Below, piece after piece: positions 36,637 to 45,616 of a stretch of 64,000 bases of DNA; position 1 is the stretch's first letter; the number at the start of each line of letters is the position of its first letter. The position numbers were made by a program, and so were the translations under genes. The notes under the pieces were generated by a model, which was given only the letters and a program-made list of their open reading frames with translations, was not told where the DNA came from and did no database searches. The DNA is from Chitinophaga dinghuensis. Its GTDB lineage: Bacteria; Bacteroidota; Bacteroidia; Chitinophagales; Chitinophagaceae. Location of the stretch: NCBI RefSeq assembly GCF_003259435.1, contig NZ_QLMA01000002.1:310001-374000 (forward strand), written 5' to 3'.

Positions 36637-37257
36637 TTAAGGATGTATATATCTGAATGTCAGGTTGATACGGCCGGCTACAGGTTTTGAGGTTTTGGGT
36701 ACATGATGTTCCCAGTAATGTTGCAGCTCGCCCTTCATAATCAGTAAGGAGCCATGCTGGAGCAGGATTTCCTGCTTATGGGAATGGTCCGCTTTATTAC
36801 GCAGCAGAAAGCGTCTGGCGGCCCCGAAATTAACAGAGGCAATCACCGGATTCTTTCCCAATGCTGGTTCATCATCCGCATGCCATCCCATAGAATCATT
36901 GCCACTTCGGTAATAATTCAGCAGCACGCTGTTAAAGGTGGTAGCAGCAGTTGGGGAGACACGGTTTCGTATATCCAGCAGCGTATCCGTCCAGGGTTGG
37001 GGAGTGAAGGTATTACCGGAGAAGGAATAAGAAGTGGCAGCATCACCATACCAGGCCATCAGTCGCGGGAATAGGACTTCGCGTCCATACATTCGCATCG
37101 ACTCCTGTTTCCAGGCGGTGGTGTCCACTAATGTTTGATAAAACTGGTTGCTTTCGTGGGGAGTAAAAAATTGGGGATAATACGCCAGGGTACCATGTTC
37201 CAGTATGATTTCCTGGTGCGTATTGTCATTCCCGAATATGTTTCCCTGCAGGCTCAT
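36637..37257 (-). CDS. AlkB-like Fe(II)/2-oxoglutarate dioxygenase
   Basis: 206 aa. Reverses alkylation of DNA/RNA bases (1-methyladenine, 3-methylcytosine) by oxidative demethylation; ALKBH2/3-like in size. Jelly-roll iron ligands H126-x-D128 (GWHADDE) and H184 (WEHHVPK), and the 2-oxoglutarate/substrate Arg pair R196 and R202 (GRINLTFR), with the nucleotide-recognition segment VLFPRLMAWYGD. The gene follows the M28 gene by 71 bp and precedes SIR2-like by 16 bp. No ada or adaptive-response regulator is close. Confidence 0.92.
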   Translation of the reverse strand: MSLQGNIFGNDNTHQEIILEHGTLAYYPQFFTPHESNQFYQTLVDTTAWKQESMRMYGREVLFPRLMAWYGDAATSYSFSGNTFTPQPWTDTLLDIRNRVSPTAATTFNSVLLNYYRSGNDSMGWHADDEPALGKNPVIASVNFGAARRFLLRNKADHSHKQEILLQHGSLLIMKGELQHYWEHHVPKTSKPVAGRINLTFRYIHP

Positions 37258-37328
37258 AGCACTAAGTTACATCACTGCTACGCAGTGTATATGTGTTTTG
37301 TACTTTAATGCTATTAACCTGCGGGAGA

Positions 37329-38321
37329 TTAGTAGCTGAAAGGCTGTGTATAAATAACTTGCAGAATAGTCTGGCCTACTGCCTGTAAAGTACGCTTATC
37401 GATCACGGTCATGTTATCATTGGTGGTATGCCAGTGGGCCGGAAAATGCCCGTTGGCCTGCCATGCGAGTACATCAAATGTTGGAATCTTCGCAATGGTG
37501 TTTACCGGAATATGATCATCTGTGATGTAAGCGCCATAGTCCTCATAACGGAAGATGTCAGAGAAACCAATCTTGTTGGCTGCATCCCAGAACATTTTCA
37601 TCGGGCCTGGAGCATATTGTTTGGAAGCCTGTTCCATATAGAATTGCGAACCACGGCCGCCTACCATGTCCAGCAGGATACCATAATTGGCGGTATATCC
37701 TGGTACATGCGGGTTTTTAGCCCAATATTGGGTACCGAGGCAGAAAGAATTATCATTGGCAGGATCGCCATAATCTTCTACATCCACCAGCAGAATATCC
37801 ACACCGGCATCCGGTTTCTGTGCATGAAAATGACGGGCTGCTTCCAGTAATACCGCTACGCCGCTAGCGCCATCATCAGCACCATCCAGTTTCTTGGTTT
37901 TGTCGAATGCATCTTCATCCGCACGAGGACGGGTATCCCAGTGGGCGAGGAGCAGTACGCGCTGTTTAGCGGCGGGATTGAAACTACCGATGATATTGAT
38001 ACAAGGCAGCTTTTCTCCTTTCGGACCAATAACGGTTGTACGTTGCACATACACAGTATCTGCCCATTTTTTCAATGAGGAGATGAGCCAGTCGGCACAT
38101 TTGGTCTGCGCAGGCGTATTAGGAATCCTGGGACCAAAGCTGACTTGCATTGCCGTATATGCATAAGCGGAATCGGCGGAGAATGCCGGTACGGGCGCTT
38201 CAATTTTATCTACCTTACTGGCGCCGGTACTGTCATTGTTAGTTTCTTCTGTCTTGCTGTTCTGCTGGCAGGCGCCGGCTGTGATAGCCAGCGCCGTCAG
38301 CGCGATAAGAGCTTTACGCAT
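37329..38321 (-). CDS. M28-fold glutaminyl-peptide cyclotransferase-like lipoprotein
   Basis: 330 aa, lipobox with Cys18 (TAGAC). Zinc-peptidase M28 fold: LLLAHWDTRPRAD, DGADDGASGVAVLLEAAR, DVEDYGDPA, YGILLDMVGG and C-terminal HFPAHWHTTNDN supply the metal-binding and catalytic residues. The HWDTRP / DGADDGASG / DVEDYG set matches bacterial type II glutaminyl cyclases of Bacteroidota, which turn N-terminal Gln into pyroglutamate on exported proteins. An aminopeptidase function is the alternative. It follows cysS by 20 bp. Confidence 0.82.
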   Translation of the reverse strand: MRKALIALTALAITAGACQQNSKTEETNNDSTGASKVDKIEAPVPAFSADSAYAYTAMQVSFGPRIPNTPAQTKCADWLISSLKKWADTVYVQRTTVIGPKGEKLPCINIIGSFNPAAKQRVLLLAHWDTRPRADEDAFDKTKKLDGADDGASGVAVLLEAARHFHAQKPDAGVDILLVDVEDYGDPANDNSFCLGTQYWAKNPHVPGYTANYGILLDMVGGRGSQFYMEQASKQYAPGPMKMFWDAANKIGFSDIFRYEDYGAYITDDHIPVNTIAKIPTFDVLAWQANGHFPAHWHTTNDNMTVIDKRTLQAVGQTILQVIYTQPFSY

Positions 38322-38341
38322 TATCTATGTCTTTCTGATAA

Positions 38342-39844
38342 TTATTCCTGTACAATGGAGTAGGATACGCTGCCATCCTTCTCATCTTTCAACTGAATAC
38401 CTACAGATAACAACTCATTCCGGATTTTGTCGGAAGTAGCGTAATCTTTGCGGGCTTTGGCTTCTTTACGCATGTTAATCAACATCTGTAAAACACCATC
38501 CAGTTTGTCTTCATCCGTTCCAAGCACTTCCATCTGCACGCCCAGTATGTCTACCAGGAATGTTTTCCAGCCTGCTTGCAACAGTTGAAACGTTTCTTCG
38601 CTGATTTCATGCATTTTGATCTGACCGCCTTTCAGGGAATTGATGATTGGCGCCAGTTCAAAGAGATTGGCCATCACTTTTGCAGTATTGAAATCATCAT
38701 TCATGAATTCAGGCAGTTCCTGCAACAGCTGACGAACCTGTTTATCCAGTTCTTCGTTGATCGCCTGTCCATTGCCGCTCCAGGAGAGCTTTTGCAATAC
38801 TTCATAGGCTGCCCATAAACGTTGCAGACCCTTCTCGGCAGCCATCAGGGCTTCATTGGAGAAGTCCAGCGTACTGCGGTAGTGCGTCTGTAATACGAAG
38901 AAGCGGATCACCATTGGGCTGTAAGCCTTCTCCAGTATTGGATTACTACCAGAGAACATTTCGGTCAGAGTAATGGTGTTGTTGTAAGACTTACCCATCT
39001 TACGACCGTTAATAGTGATCATGTTATTGTGCATCCAATAGCGGGCCATCATTTCCCCATGTGCAATTTCACTCTGTGCTATTTCGCACTCATGGTGAGG
39101 GAACTGTAAGTCCATACCGCCACCGTGAATATCAAATTGTGAACCCAGGTATTTGGCGCTCATTGCGGAGCACTCAATATGCCATCCAGGGAAACCTTCT
39201 CCCCACGGACTTGGCCAACGCATGATATGCTCTGGCGGCGCTTTTTTCCAAAGGGCAAAATCCACTTTGTTACGCTTATCATCTTGTCCTTCCAGCTCAC
39301 GGGTGGTTTCCAGCATATCTTCCAGTACGCGACCACTCAGAATGCCATAATTGTGACTGGCGGCATACTTTTTCACATCAAAGTAAACGCTGCCATCTAC
39401 TTCATATGCATAGCCTTTCTCCATGATGGTTTTAATCATTTCGATCTGCTCGATGATATGTCCGGTAGCTGTAGGTTCTATACTTGGTTCAACATTGTTG
39501 AACTGCAGCATGGCCCAATGGTAAAGATTGGTATATTTCTGTACCAGCTCCATTGGTTCCAGCTTTTCCAGTATTGCTTTCTTGGATACTTTATCTTCTG
39601 CTTCACGGCCTTCTTCTTCAAAATGACCGGCGTCAGTGATGTTCCGTACGTAACGTACTTTATAACCCAGATGGCGGAGGTAGCGGTTTACCACATCAAA
39701 TGTGATGTAAGGACGCGCGTGCCCCAGATGCGACTCCCCCGAAACGGTTGGTCCGCATACATAAATGCCCACATGGCCTGGTGTTATAGAGGTAAATGGT
39801 TCTTTCTGACGATGTAATGAGTTGTATATTTTGAGTTCTGACAT
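38342..39844 (-). CDS. cysS: Cysteinyl-tRNA synthetase
   Basis: 500 aa class I aminoacyl-tRNA synthetase. HLGH at 39-42 is the HIGH motif; zinc ligands include C30 and the C225/H250 region ([19 protein letters not shown]). The KMSKS loop reads KMGKS (282-286). The C-terminal DALR-type domain is followed by the anticodon-binding region. Gene order continues to the M28, AlkB and SIR2 genes; the following gap upstream (39845-39988) shows no clear terminator. Confidence 0.97.
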   Translation of the reverse strand: MSELKIYNSLHRQKEPFTSITPGHVGIYVCGPTVSGESHLGHARPYITFDVVNRYLRHLGYKVRYVRNITDAGHFEEEGREAEDKVSKKAILEKLEPMELVQKYTNLYHWAMLQFNNVEPSIEPTATGHIIEQIEMIKTIMEKGYAYEVDGSVYFDVKKYAASHNYGILSGRVLEDMLETTRELEGQDDKRNKVDFALWKKAPPEHIMRWPSPWGEGFPGWHIECSAMSAKYLGSQFDIHGGGMDLQFPHHECEIAQSEIAHGEMMARYWMHNNMITINGRKMGKSYNNTITLTEMFSGSNPILEKAYSPMVIRFFVLQTHYRSTLDFSNEALMAAEKGLQRLWAAYEVLQKLSWSGNGQAINEELDKQVRQLLQELPEFMNDDFNTAKVMANLFELAPIINSLKGGQIKMHEISEETFQLLQAGWKTFLVDILGVQMEVLGTDEDKLDGVLQMLINMRKEAKARKDYATSDKIRNELLSVGIQLKDEKDGSVSYSIVQE

Positions 39845-39988
39845 ATGCTGTAAATAGCTGGCATCCTCACAGATACCCGCATTTTATTGGTGGATTGCAA
39901 AGATAAATATTGTTTCTGTCGCTTTGGGAATCGGACAGGAACAACATCGGTCAGATCTTAAAATATTAAAATTCTTCATAATTTTTTC

Positions 39989-41131
39989 TTATTTATTGAC
40001 GTCGTCCGCCGCTGGTTTCTTTCCTGTAATGCTCAAATTCGCAATGACAGGGTAGTGGTCAGATAGATCGGAATTAATCTTCCTGAAACTATTGACTTTA
40101 AAGTAAGGGCTCACGAATATATAATCTATCCGGAGCGTTGGCGCCAATCCACTAAAGGTACGGCCAATCCCGATACCTTTCTGCAAAAATGCATCCTGCA
40201 AATCCCCCCGAATCTTAAAATAAGTGTACGATGCAGGCGTATCATTAAAGTCGCCACAAACAATCACCGGATATGGACTTTGCCGGATAAACCCGCCCAC
40301 AATATCGGCCTGCTGACTGCGACGAATATACGCCTCTCTCATCTTCTGCACAATACTTTTTGTAGCGACAAGACCGGTATCTTCCTGGTTCTTAATCTTC
40401 TTGATGGCGGAATAATCTTTCTGGTTAAACCGGTAAGACTCCAGGTGCATATTGACGATACGAATCGTATCACCATTCCGCACAATATCCGCATAGATCA
40501 AACTTTCGCTGAGTGGCCCTTCACTCATTTTCACCTTATCCGACGCAATGATAGGATATTTGGAATAAATGATGGAACCCCAGTGCTGCATACCATTCCG
40601 GTTAAAATCACTGGAGAAAAAGCGATAGGGGAGCTTCATTTCGTGAGAAATATCCTCCCGGTTATTGAAATCGTTTTTTCTTTCCGAAGTATAGAAGTCC
40701 TGGAAGCAGGCAATATCCGGCTCCTGCTTCTTTATAAGTGCAAACATCGCCTGACGGTTATATTTGCTGTCTTTTTCTTTATAAAGTCCAAACTGGCTTA
40801 CATTGTAACTCATGACCATGATGCTTTCATCTGCTGCCAAAGGTTTATTGTTGGCGGGTAGATTAAAGGCAAAATATGCGGTGATCGATTTCCAACCCAA
40901 CAATATCGCGGTCAATGAAAGCAAGGCATACCGATAGTTAAATAACAACCATCCCACCAGGAAGAATACCAGCAAACCCAATAGAAACGGGAATGCCAGC
41001 GTAAGAAAACTGATGGGCCAGAACCATGCCGGCGAGATATAGGGAGCCAGGCATGCTGCCAGGAATAATAAAACCACGGCGATGTTCAGCATTACAAAAA
41101 AGCCTTTTGTAAATAGTCTTAAGAATCGCAC
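39989..41131 (-). CDS. Membrane-anchored endonuclease/exonuclease/phosphatase family protein (copy 2)
   Basis: 380 aa, GTG start at 41131. Two to three hydrophobic helices (about 15-35, 42-65, 70-95) precede an EEP-fold domain: VMSYNVSQFG, IACFQDFYTS, VNMHLES, CGDFNDTPASYTY and SDHYPVI, which place the Asn, Glu-like, Asp/Asn and final His of this Mg-dependent phosphoesterase fold. Substrates in the superfamily range from DNA to phosphoinositides and sphingomyelin. It is paralogous to the gene 32 bp upstream. Confidence 0.88.
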   Translation of the reverse strand: MRFLRLFTKGFFVMLNIAVVLLFLAACLAPYISPAWFWPISFLTLAFPFLLGLLVFFLVGWLLFNYRYALLSLTAILLGWKSITAYFAFNLPANNKPLAADESIMVMSYNVSQFGLYKEKDSKYNRQAMFALIKKQEPDIACFQDFYTSERKNDFNNREDISHEMKLPYRFFSSDFNRNGMQHWGSIIYSKYPIIASDKVKMSEGPLSESLIYADIVRNGDTIRIVNMHLESYRFNQKDYSAIKKIKNQEDTGLVATKSIVQKMREAYIRRSQQADIVGGFIRQSPYPVIVCGDFNDTPASYTYFKIRGDLQDAFLQKGIGIGRTFSGLAPTLRIDYIFVSPYFKVNSFRKINSDLSDHYPVIANLSITGKKPAADDVNK

Positions 41132-41163
41132 CGTGTACGTACTTTGATGAACTCATAAAGTTA

Positions 41164-42252
41164 CTATTTTTTTAAAGACAGCCGGGCGATTACCGGGAAA
41201 TGCTCTGAATCCGCCACCCGCATTGTCTGACAACCCAGTACCTGCAACTGTTTGGAAGCCAGAATGTAATCTATTCGCAGTGTGGGAGAGATATAGCTCA
41301 TCGTTCGTCCCAGACCGTTACCTGCCCGTGAAAAGGCATCCTGTAAACCAGAAGAAATTTTACGATAGGTATAAGATACCGGCACATCATTAAAATCGCC
41401 ACAGACAATAACAGGGAAGGGGCTCTCCTGGATCAGGCCCGCCAGTTGCGCAGCCTGTGCAGACCGATGAGTGAAGGTCTGTTTCATTTTATGTATCAAT
41501 GGTCTGAAATGAAGATCCTTTGCTGCACTCATGTCGCCTCCATTCAGCATATATGACACCAGTTGAAGCGTAATCACCCTTATGGTATCTCCATGCACCA
41601 GTAAATCCGCCTGTAAGAAGCTGCTGCCACTGCCATTGGTACTTACGCCACAGGGAATAGCGGTGGCTTTCAAAATAGGGTGGTGACTAAACAGTGCGAT
41701 GCCATAATACCAGGTATCCCAATGAGTTTTATCCTTGGTGAAATAATGATATTCATATCCTGCTTTATTGCGGATACTGTCGATATTATGGGTGTAATCG
41801 GGTCTGTCATTAGTATAAAATTCTTGCAAACAGAGTATATCCGCCTGGCCAAATACAATGGTATTGTATACATTGCTGCGAATAGCCTTTTCTTCCGTGA
41901 AATACTTCAGGCCCATATTACTGGTGTTGTAAGTCATTACAGTGAATTCCTTACTGTCGGCCGACTTTTCCAGGCTGTTCTCATTAAAAGGATGAAAAGC
42001 CCAGGTTTTTACGATGGCGCTGACTGATAGTACAATGGCGACCAAAGGTAACAGCCAGTATTTTTTTCGGAATAGCAGCCATACTGGCAAAAATACCAGG
42101 TTAATAACCAGTAAAAAAGGGAAAGTGAGTCCGGCAAAGCCTGCAGGCCAGAAAGAGGCCGGATCGATGTAAGGGAGAAAATTGCTTGCCAATAAGGCAA
42201 CTGCCAGCAATATGTTGAGGATAAGCAAAAAGCTTCTAAGAAATGTATTCAT
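41164..42252 (-). CDS. Membrane-anchored endonuclease/exonuclease/phosphatase family protein (copy 1)
   Basis: 362 aa with N-terminal hydrophobic helices and a C-terminal EEP domain: VMTYNTSNMG, ILCLQEFYTN, VITLQLVSY, CGDFNDVPVSYTY and SEHFPVI. It is alignable throughout with copy 2, including the FLPYIDPASFWPAGF / LAPYISPAWFWPISF loop. Tandem duplication with divergence is the simplest explanation. It is separated from the rhomboid upstream by an 18-bp-stem hairpin. Confidence 0.88.
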   Translation of the reverse strand: MNTFLRSFLLILNILLAVALLASNFLPYIDPASFWPAGFAGLTFPFLLVINLVFLPVWLLFRKKYWLLPLVAIVLSVSAIVKTWAFHPFNENSLEKSADSKEFTVMTYNTSNMGLKYFTEEKAIRSNVYNTIVFGQADILCLQEFYTNDRPDYTHNIDSIRNKAGYEYHYFTKDKTHWDTWYYGIALFSHHPILKATAIPCGVSTNGSGSSFLQADLLVHGDTIRVITLQLVSYMLNGGDMSAAKDLHFRPLIHKMKQTFTHRSAQAAQLAGLIQESPFPVIVCGDFNDVPVSYTYRKISSGLQDAFSRAGNGLGRTMSYISPTLRIDYILASKQLQVLGCQTMRVADSEHFPVIARLSLKK

Positions 42253-42264
42253 CGGGTATTTGGG

Positions 42265-42308
42265 ATATAGAGATTTGAGTATCCTTAAAAATACTCAAAT
42301 CTCTATAT
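42265..42308 (-). terminator. 18-bp stem hairpin between rhomboid and EEP genes
   Basis: ATATAGAGATTTGAGTAT (42265-42282) pairs perfectly with ATACTCAAATCTCTATAT (42291-42308), loop 8 nt. It lacks a clean T run on the minus strand, so termination or processing is inferred. Confidence 0.6.
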
Positions 42309-42319
42309 TTCCGATGCGC

Positions 42320-43252
42320 TTACTTTTCAGATCTGCTGGCGCGGATGAGGGTTTCCTTTTCTTCTTCTGTGAGAGAAGTGATGCCGTTGGCGCTAATCTT
42401 TTCTAGTATTTCGTTCAGGCGTTGTTCCGGAACGTTACCTACCCGTTTGAAAGGAGGAGTAGTCTCATCTGTAGCTGTGTCCTGTTGGTGGCGGTCCGGA
42501 GGGACATTAATCGCGCTAGCAGGATGAAACATATGAGACAGTTTAAAAGTAATCTTGTTGAATCCACTTCCCCAGTCATGTCCTTTTTTCCATTGGGTCA
42601 TATAAAGATAACCGGCAATGGCACTTCCTGTCAGTAATGGCAGATATACCAGCTCGCTACGTGTGGTAACGCGTGCGCCAATGGATAAGGCCAGATAAAT
42701 AACAGAAATTACCCAGAGCGGAATACCTCCGCCAGCTAGTAATGGGAAGATGCGGTACTTCGGTGCAATAGCAGTTACGCCAATAGCAATCGCCATCACG
42801 CTTCCTGCTGCGCCCATAGCGCCTGCACTGCTGAAGGACTGGAAGCCAGGAATAAACTGCATACCCAGCACGTAGAAGATGTTACCCACTATACCGCCAA
42901 AAATATACAGCGGAATGATGCGCAGGTAACCGGCCAAGTGCTGCAGGATAGATCCAAAGCACCATAACCAAACCATATTGCTGAAGACAGGCCATACTTC
43001 CACATGTGTGAAGATGCCTGTGAATAAGGTCCATGGACGATGTAAAACCATGGCTGGATTAGCAGGTACAGCCAGATTGCCCATAATGTCCTGATAGAAA
43101 CGAGCTTTACCAACGTTTTCCATCTGGTAAATAACCATCGTGAACAGGAGGAATATAAAAATAGTAAGATTGATAACGATTAACTGTGTTACCATATTCT
43201 TTCCCGCTCCCAGTGAGAGGCCCGACAATTTCTCTTTTTCGAGGGTATGCAT
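42320..43252 (-). CDS. Rhomboid-fold protein lacking catalytic Ser/His (pseudo-rhomboid)
   Basis: 310 aa with six or so helices in rhomboid order: FTHVEVWPVFSNMVWLW matches the loop/TM2 HxxxxHxxxN region. The TM4 motif reads GAAG at 147-150, so Ala149 replaces the catalytic Ser of GxSG. In TM6, LLTGSAIAG stands where active enzymes have HxGG, so the catalytic His is also absent. The C-terminus has a short helical tail (PEQRLNEILEKISANGITSLTEEE, split) of the DUF6576 kind. Predicted scaffold or client-binding role, proteolytically inactive. It sits 54 bp downstream of a catalytically intact rhomboid. Confidence 0.82.
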   Translation of the reverse strand: MHTLEKEKLSGLSLGAGKNMVTQLIVINLTIFIFLLFTMVIYQMENVGKARFYQDIMGNLAVPANPAMVLHRPWTLFTGIFTHVEVWPVFSNMVWLWCFGSILQHLAGYLRIIPLYIFGGIVGNIFYVLGMQFIPGFQSFSSAGAMGAAGSVMAIAIGVTAIAPKYRIFPLLAGGGIPLWVISVIYLALSIGARVTTRSELVYLPLLTGSAIAGYLYMTQWKKGHDWGSGFNKITFKLSHMFHPASAINVPPDRHQQDTATDETTPPFKRVGNVPEQRLNEILEKISANGITSLTEEEKETLIRASRSEK

Positions 43253-43306
43253 GGTATCAAGTATTTGCAGTACAAAAATACGCCATAATACCGTAGGAAT
43301 GGCGCA

Positions 43307-44119
43307 TTAGAATATTTTACGGTTCCAGTTGCGAAGCAATAAATAAGCAAAAAGCACACCACCTAAGTGGGCGATATGTGCCACATTATCGCCGGCTGAA
43401 TTCTGAATCTGACTCCAGAGTTCCAGCGCGATCAGGAAGCCTACAAAGTATTTCACCTTAACAGGAACCAGGAAGTACATATAAATGTACTGGTTCGGAT
43501 ACATGTAACCGAAAGCGAAGAGAATGCCATATACAGCGCCGGAAGCGCCCATCATACTGGCATTCCTGTATTGGTCCAGCAGTCGGGCAATCAATCCTTT
43601 CGCCATGTCAATCGCTCCGTCGTTCCCTTGTCCGATAGCATATTTCAGGCCATCCATGCCATACATGCCTTCGCCAAGATGGAATCGGTTATCTATAACA
43701 GCGAAATTACCAACAGAAGGGTCTGCAAAGAAATGCTGTGCTTCGTTGGCCAGTTTCATATTGTCGTAAGTAAGCCAGCCCATGTAACACAAGGCCGCTC
43801 CCAGTCCGCAGATCAGGTAGAAAAGCAGAAACCTTTTAGAGCCCCATCTGTCTTCCAACGCAGTACCAAACATCCACAGGGTGAACATATTCATGACGAT
43901 ATGCATGATATTCCCCGGCGAATGCATGAAGATATGCGTTACAAACTGCCACGGTCGGAACATATCCGATTGCCAGTAATGCAGAGCAAACAGATTGCCC
44001 AGATCATAATTGAATCTTGCTAACAATGTAATCTCTACCAGCCACACCAATCCGTTAATGATTAACAGATTCTTAATTACTGGCGGTAAATGAAACCCTC
44101 TGGGCCTTATCTGATACAT
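43307..44119 (-). CDS. Rhomboid intramembrane serine protease
   Basis: 270 aa. Catalytic motif GASG (MMGASGAVYG) with Ser and the TM6 His in IAHLGGVLFAY; TM2 region FMHSPGNIMHIVMNM. An insert of about 50 residues (HFFADPSVGNFAVIDNRFHL...) lies between TM3 and TM4. It should cleave membrane-helix substrates. It lies between rlmD (18 bp) and the pseudo-rhomboid (54 bp), probably one transcript. Confidence 0.92.
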   Translation of the reverse strand: MYQIRPRGFHLPPVIKNLLIINGLVWLVEITLLARFNYDLGNLFALHYWQSDMFRPWQFVTHIFMHSPGNIMHIVMNMFTLWMFGTALEDRWGSKRFLLFYLICGLGAALCYMGWLTYDNMKLANEAQHFFADPSVGNFAVIDNRFHLGEGMYGMDGLKYAIGQGNDGAIDMAKGLIARLLDQYRNASMMGASGAVYGILFAFGYMYPNQYIYMYFLVPVKVKYFVGFLIALELWSQIQNSAGDNVAHIAHLGGVLFAYLLLRNWNRKIF

Positions 44120-44137
44120 TTTGGCTATGCTTAAGTT

Positions 44138-45553
44138 TTATTTATTTGCTCTCTTCTTGAGGAGCACCACGTTCTCTATATGGTGGGTATGTGGAAACAT
44201 GTCTACCGGTTGTACTTTTTCCACGGTATACATATCATCCAGCAATGCCAGATCTCTGGCTTGTGTGGCCGGGTTACAGCTCACATACACGATTTTCGGC
44301 GCAGCGATTTCCAGTAATTTGTTCACCAGCTTTTCGTGCATACCTGCCCGTGGCGGGTCAGTAATAATTACATCCGGCTGGCCATGATGTGCAAAGAAGG
44401 CATCATCACAGATATCCACTACATCTCCTGCATAAAACTCCGCATTGTTCACATTGTTCATGGCAGCATTTTCACGTGCATCATCAATGGCTTCCTTGAT
44501 CAATTCAATGCCCACTACTTTCTTCGCCTGACGGGAAACAAAGATGCCGATGCTACCAGTACCGCAATACAGGTCATAAACAATCTCCGAGCCAGTCAGC
44601 TCCGCGAAGTCGCGCGTTACCTTATATAACACTTCTCCCTGGTAGGTGTTTGTCTGGAAGAAGGATTTAGGTCCGATTTTGAAAATAAAGTCTTCCAGTT
44701 TTTCTTCTGCATAACCTTTACCAAAGTATACCTTAGGGTCCAGGTCGAAGATGGAGTCGTTCTTTTTCGGATTGATAGTATATAATACCGTGGTGATAGC
44801 CGGTACTGTTTGCAGGAGATGATCCAGCAAAGCAATCCTGTTGGCCTTATCCTCGTGATGGATCACCAGGTTCACCATAATTTCACCCGTTGTACACAAA
44901 CGTACTACCAGGTTACGCAGCCATCCTTCCTGTAAACGGATATCGTAGAAAGTGAGATCATGCGCAATAGCATAATCCCGGATAGTGTTGCGGATAAGGT
45001 TTACTGGCTCCTGCATCAGGTAGCAGGTGTTGATATCCAGTACTTTATCAAATAATTTCGGAACATGGAAGCCCAGTGCCGGCCTAACTGGAATCTCTCC
45101 GTTATTGGCCTGGATTTCCTCATTGGTGAGATATGCTTTGTTGCTGAAGGTAAATTCCAGTTTGTTGCGGTAATGCTCCGTATGAGCAGAACCCAGGATA
45201 GGACTCATCTCTGGCAGCACGAGTTTGCCGATACGCTGTAAATGGTCCGCCACCTGCTGCTGTTTGTACTCCAGTTGAAGGCTATAAGGCATCATCTGCC
45301 ATTTACAGCCGCCACAGGTGCCGAAATGTGCACAGAATGGCGTTACGCGTTTATCCGAATAGGAATGGAAATGGATGGCCTTTCCTTCCGCCCAGTCTTT
45401 TTTATTTTTACTCAGCCGTACGTCCACTACGTCCCCAGGGACAACGCCGCCTTCAATAAAAATTACCTTGCCATCCTGACGGGCCAGGGCCTTACCTTCT
45501 GCTGCATATGCAGTTACCGGTACCTTTTCTAAAACAACATTTTTTTTCCTCAC
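44138..45553 (-). CDS. rlmD: 23S rRNA (uracil-5-)-methyltransferase, RlmD type
   Basis: 471 aa, GTG start at 45553. TRAM domain (about 8-60), iron-sulfur Cys set C74, C80, C83 (FCAHFGTCGGCKW) with a later Cys in DINTCYLM, SAM-binding VYDLYCGTGSIG, and catalytic SCNPATQARDL near the C-terminus. In E. coli RlmD methylates U1939; RlmC/RumB-like specificity in Bacteroidota is not excluded. It heads a cluster with the rhomboids and is divergent from the TlpA-like gene across 63 bp. Confidence 0.92.
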   Translation of the reverse strand: MRKKNVVLEKVPVTAYAAEGKALARQDGKVIFIEGGVVPGDVVDVRLSKNKKDWAEGKAIHFHSYSDKRVTPFCAHFGTCGGCKWQMMPYSLQLEYKQQQVADHLQRIGKLVLPEMSPILGSAHTEHYRNKLEFTFSNKAYLTNEEIQANNGEIPVRPALGFHVPKLFDKVLDINTCYLMQEPVNLIRNTIRDYAIAHDLTFYDIRLQEGWLRNLVVRLCTTGEIMVNLVIHHEDKANRIALLDHLLQTVPAITTVLYTINPKKNDSIFDLDPKVYFGKGYAEEKLEDFIFKIGPKSFFQTNTYQGEVLYKVTRDFAELTGSEIVYDLYCGTGSIGIFVSRQAKKVVGIELIKEAIDDARENAAMNNVNNAEFYAGDVVDICDDAFFAHHGQPDVIITDPPRAGMHEKLVNKLLEIAAPKIVYVSCNPATQARDLALLDDMYTVEKVQPVDMFPHTHHIENVVLLKKRANK

Positions 45554-45616
45554 GGCTGCAAAGGTACAGTGATTTTGAGATTTTGGGGTATTTTTACGAA
45601 TAGTTAGAAATATCCT

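Noticed and set aside
38342..39844. KMGKS instead of KMSKS in CysS as loss of function
   Set aside because: The substitution is conservative, all other catalytic and zinc motifs are intact, and I believe it occurs in functional relatives.
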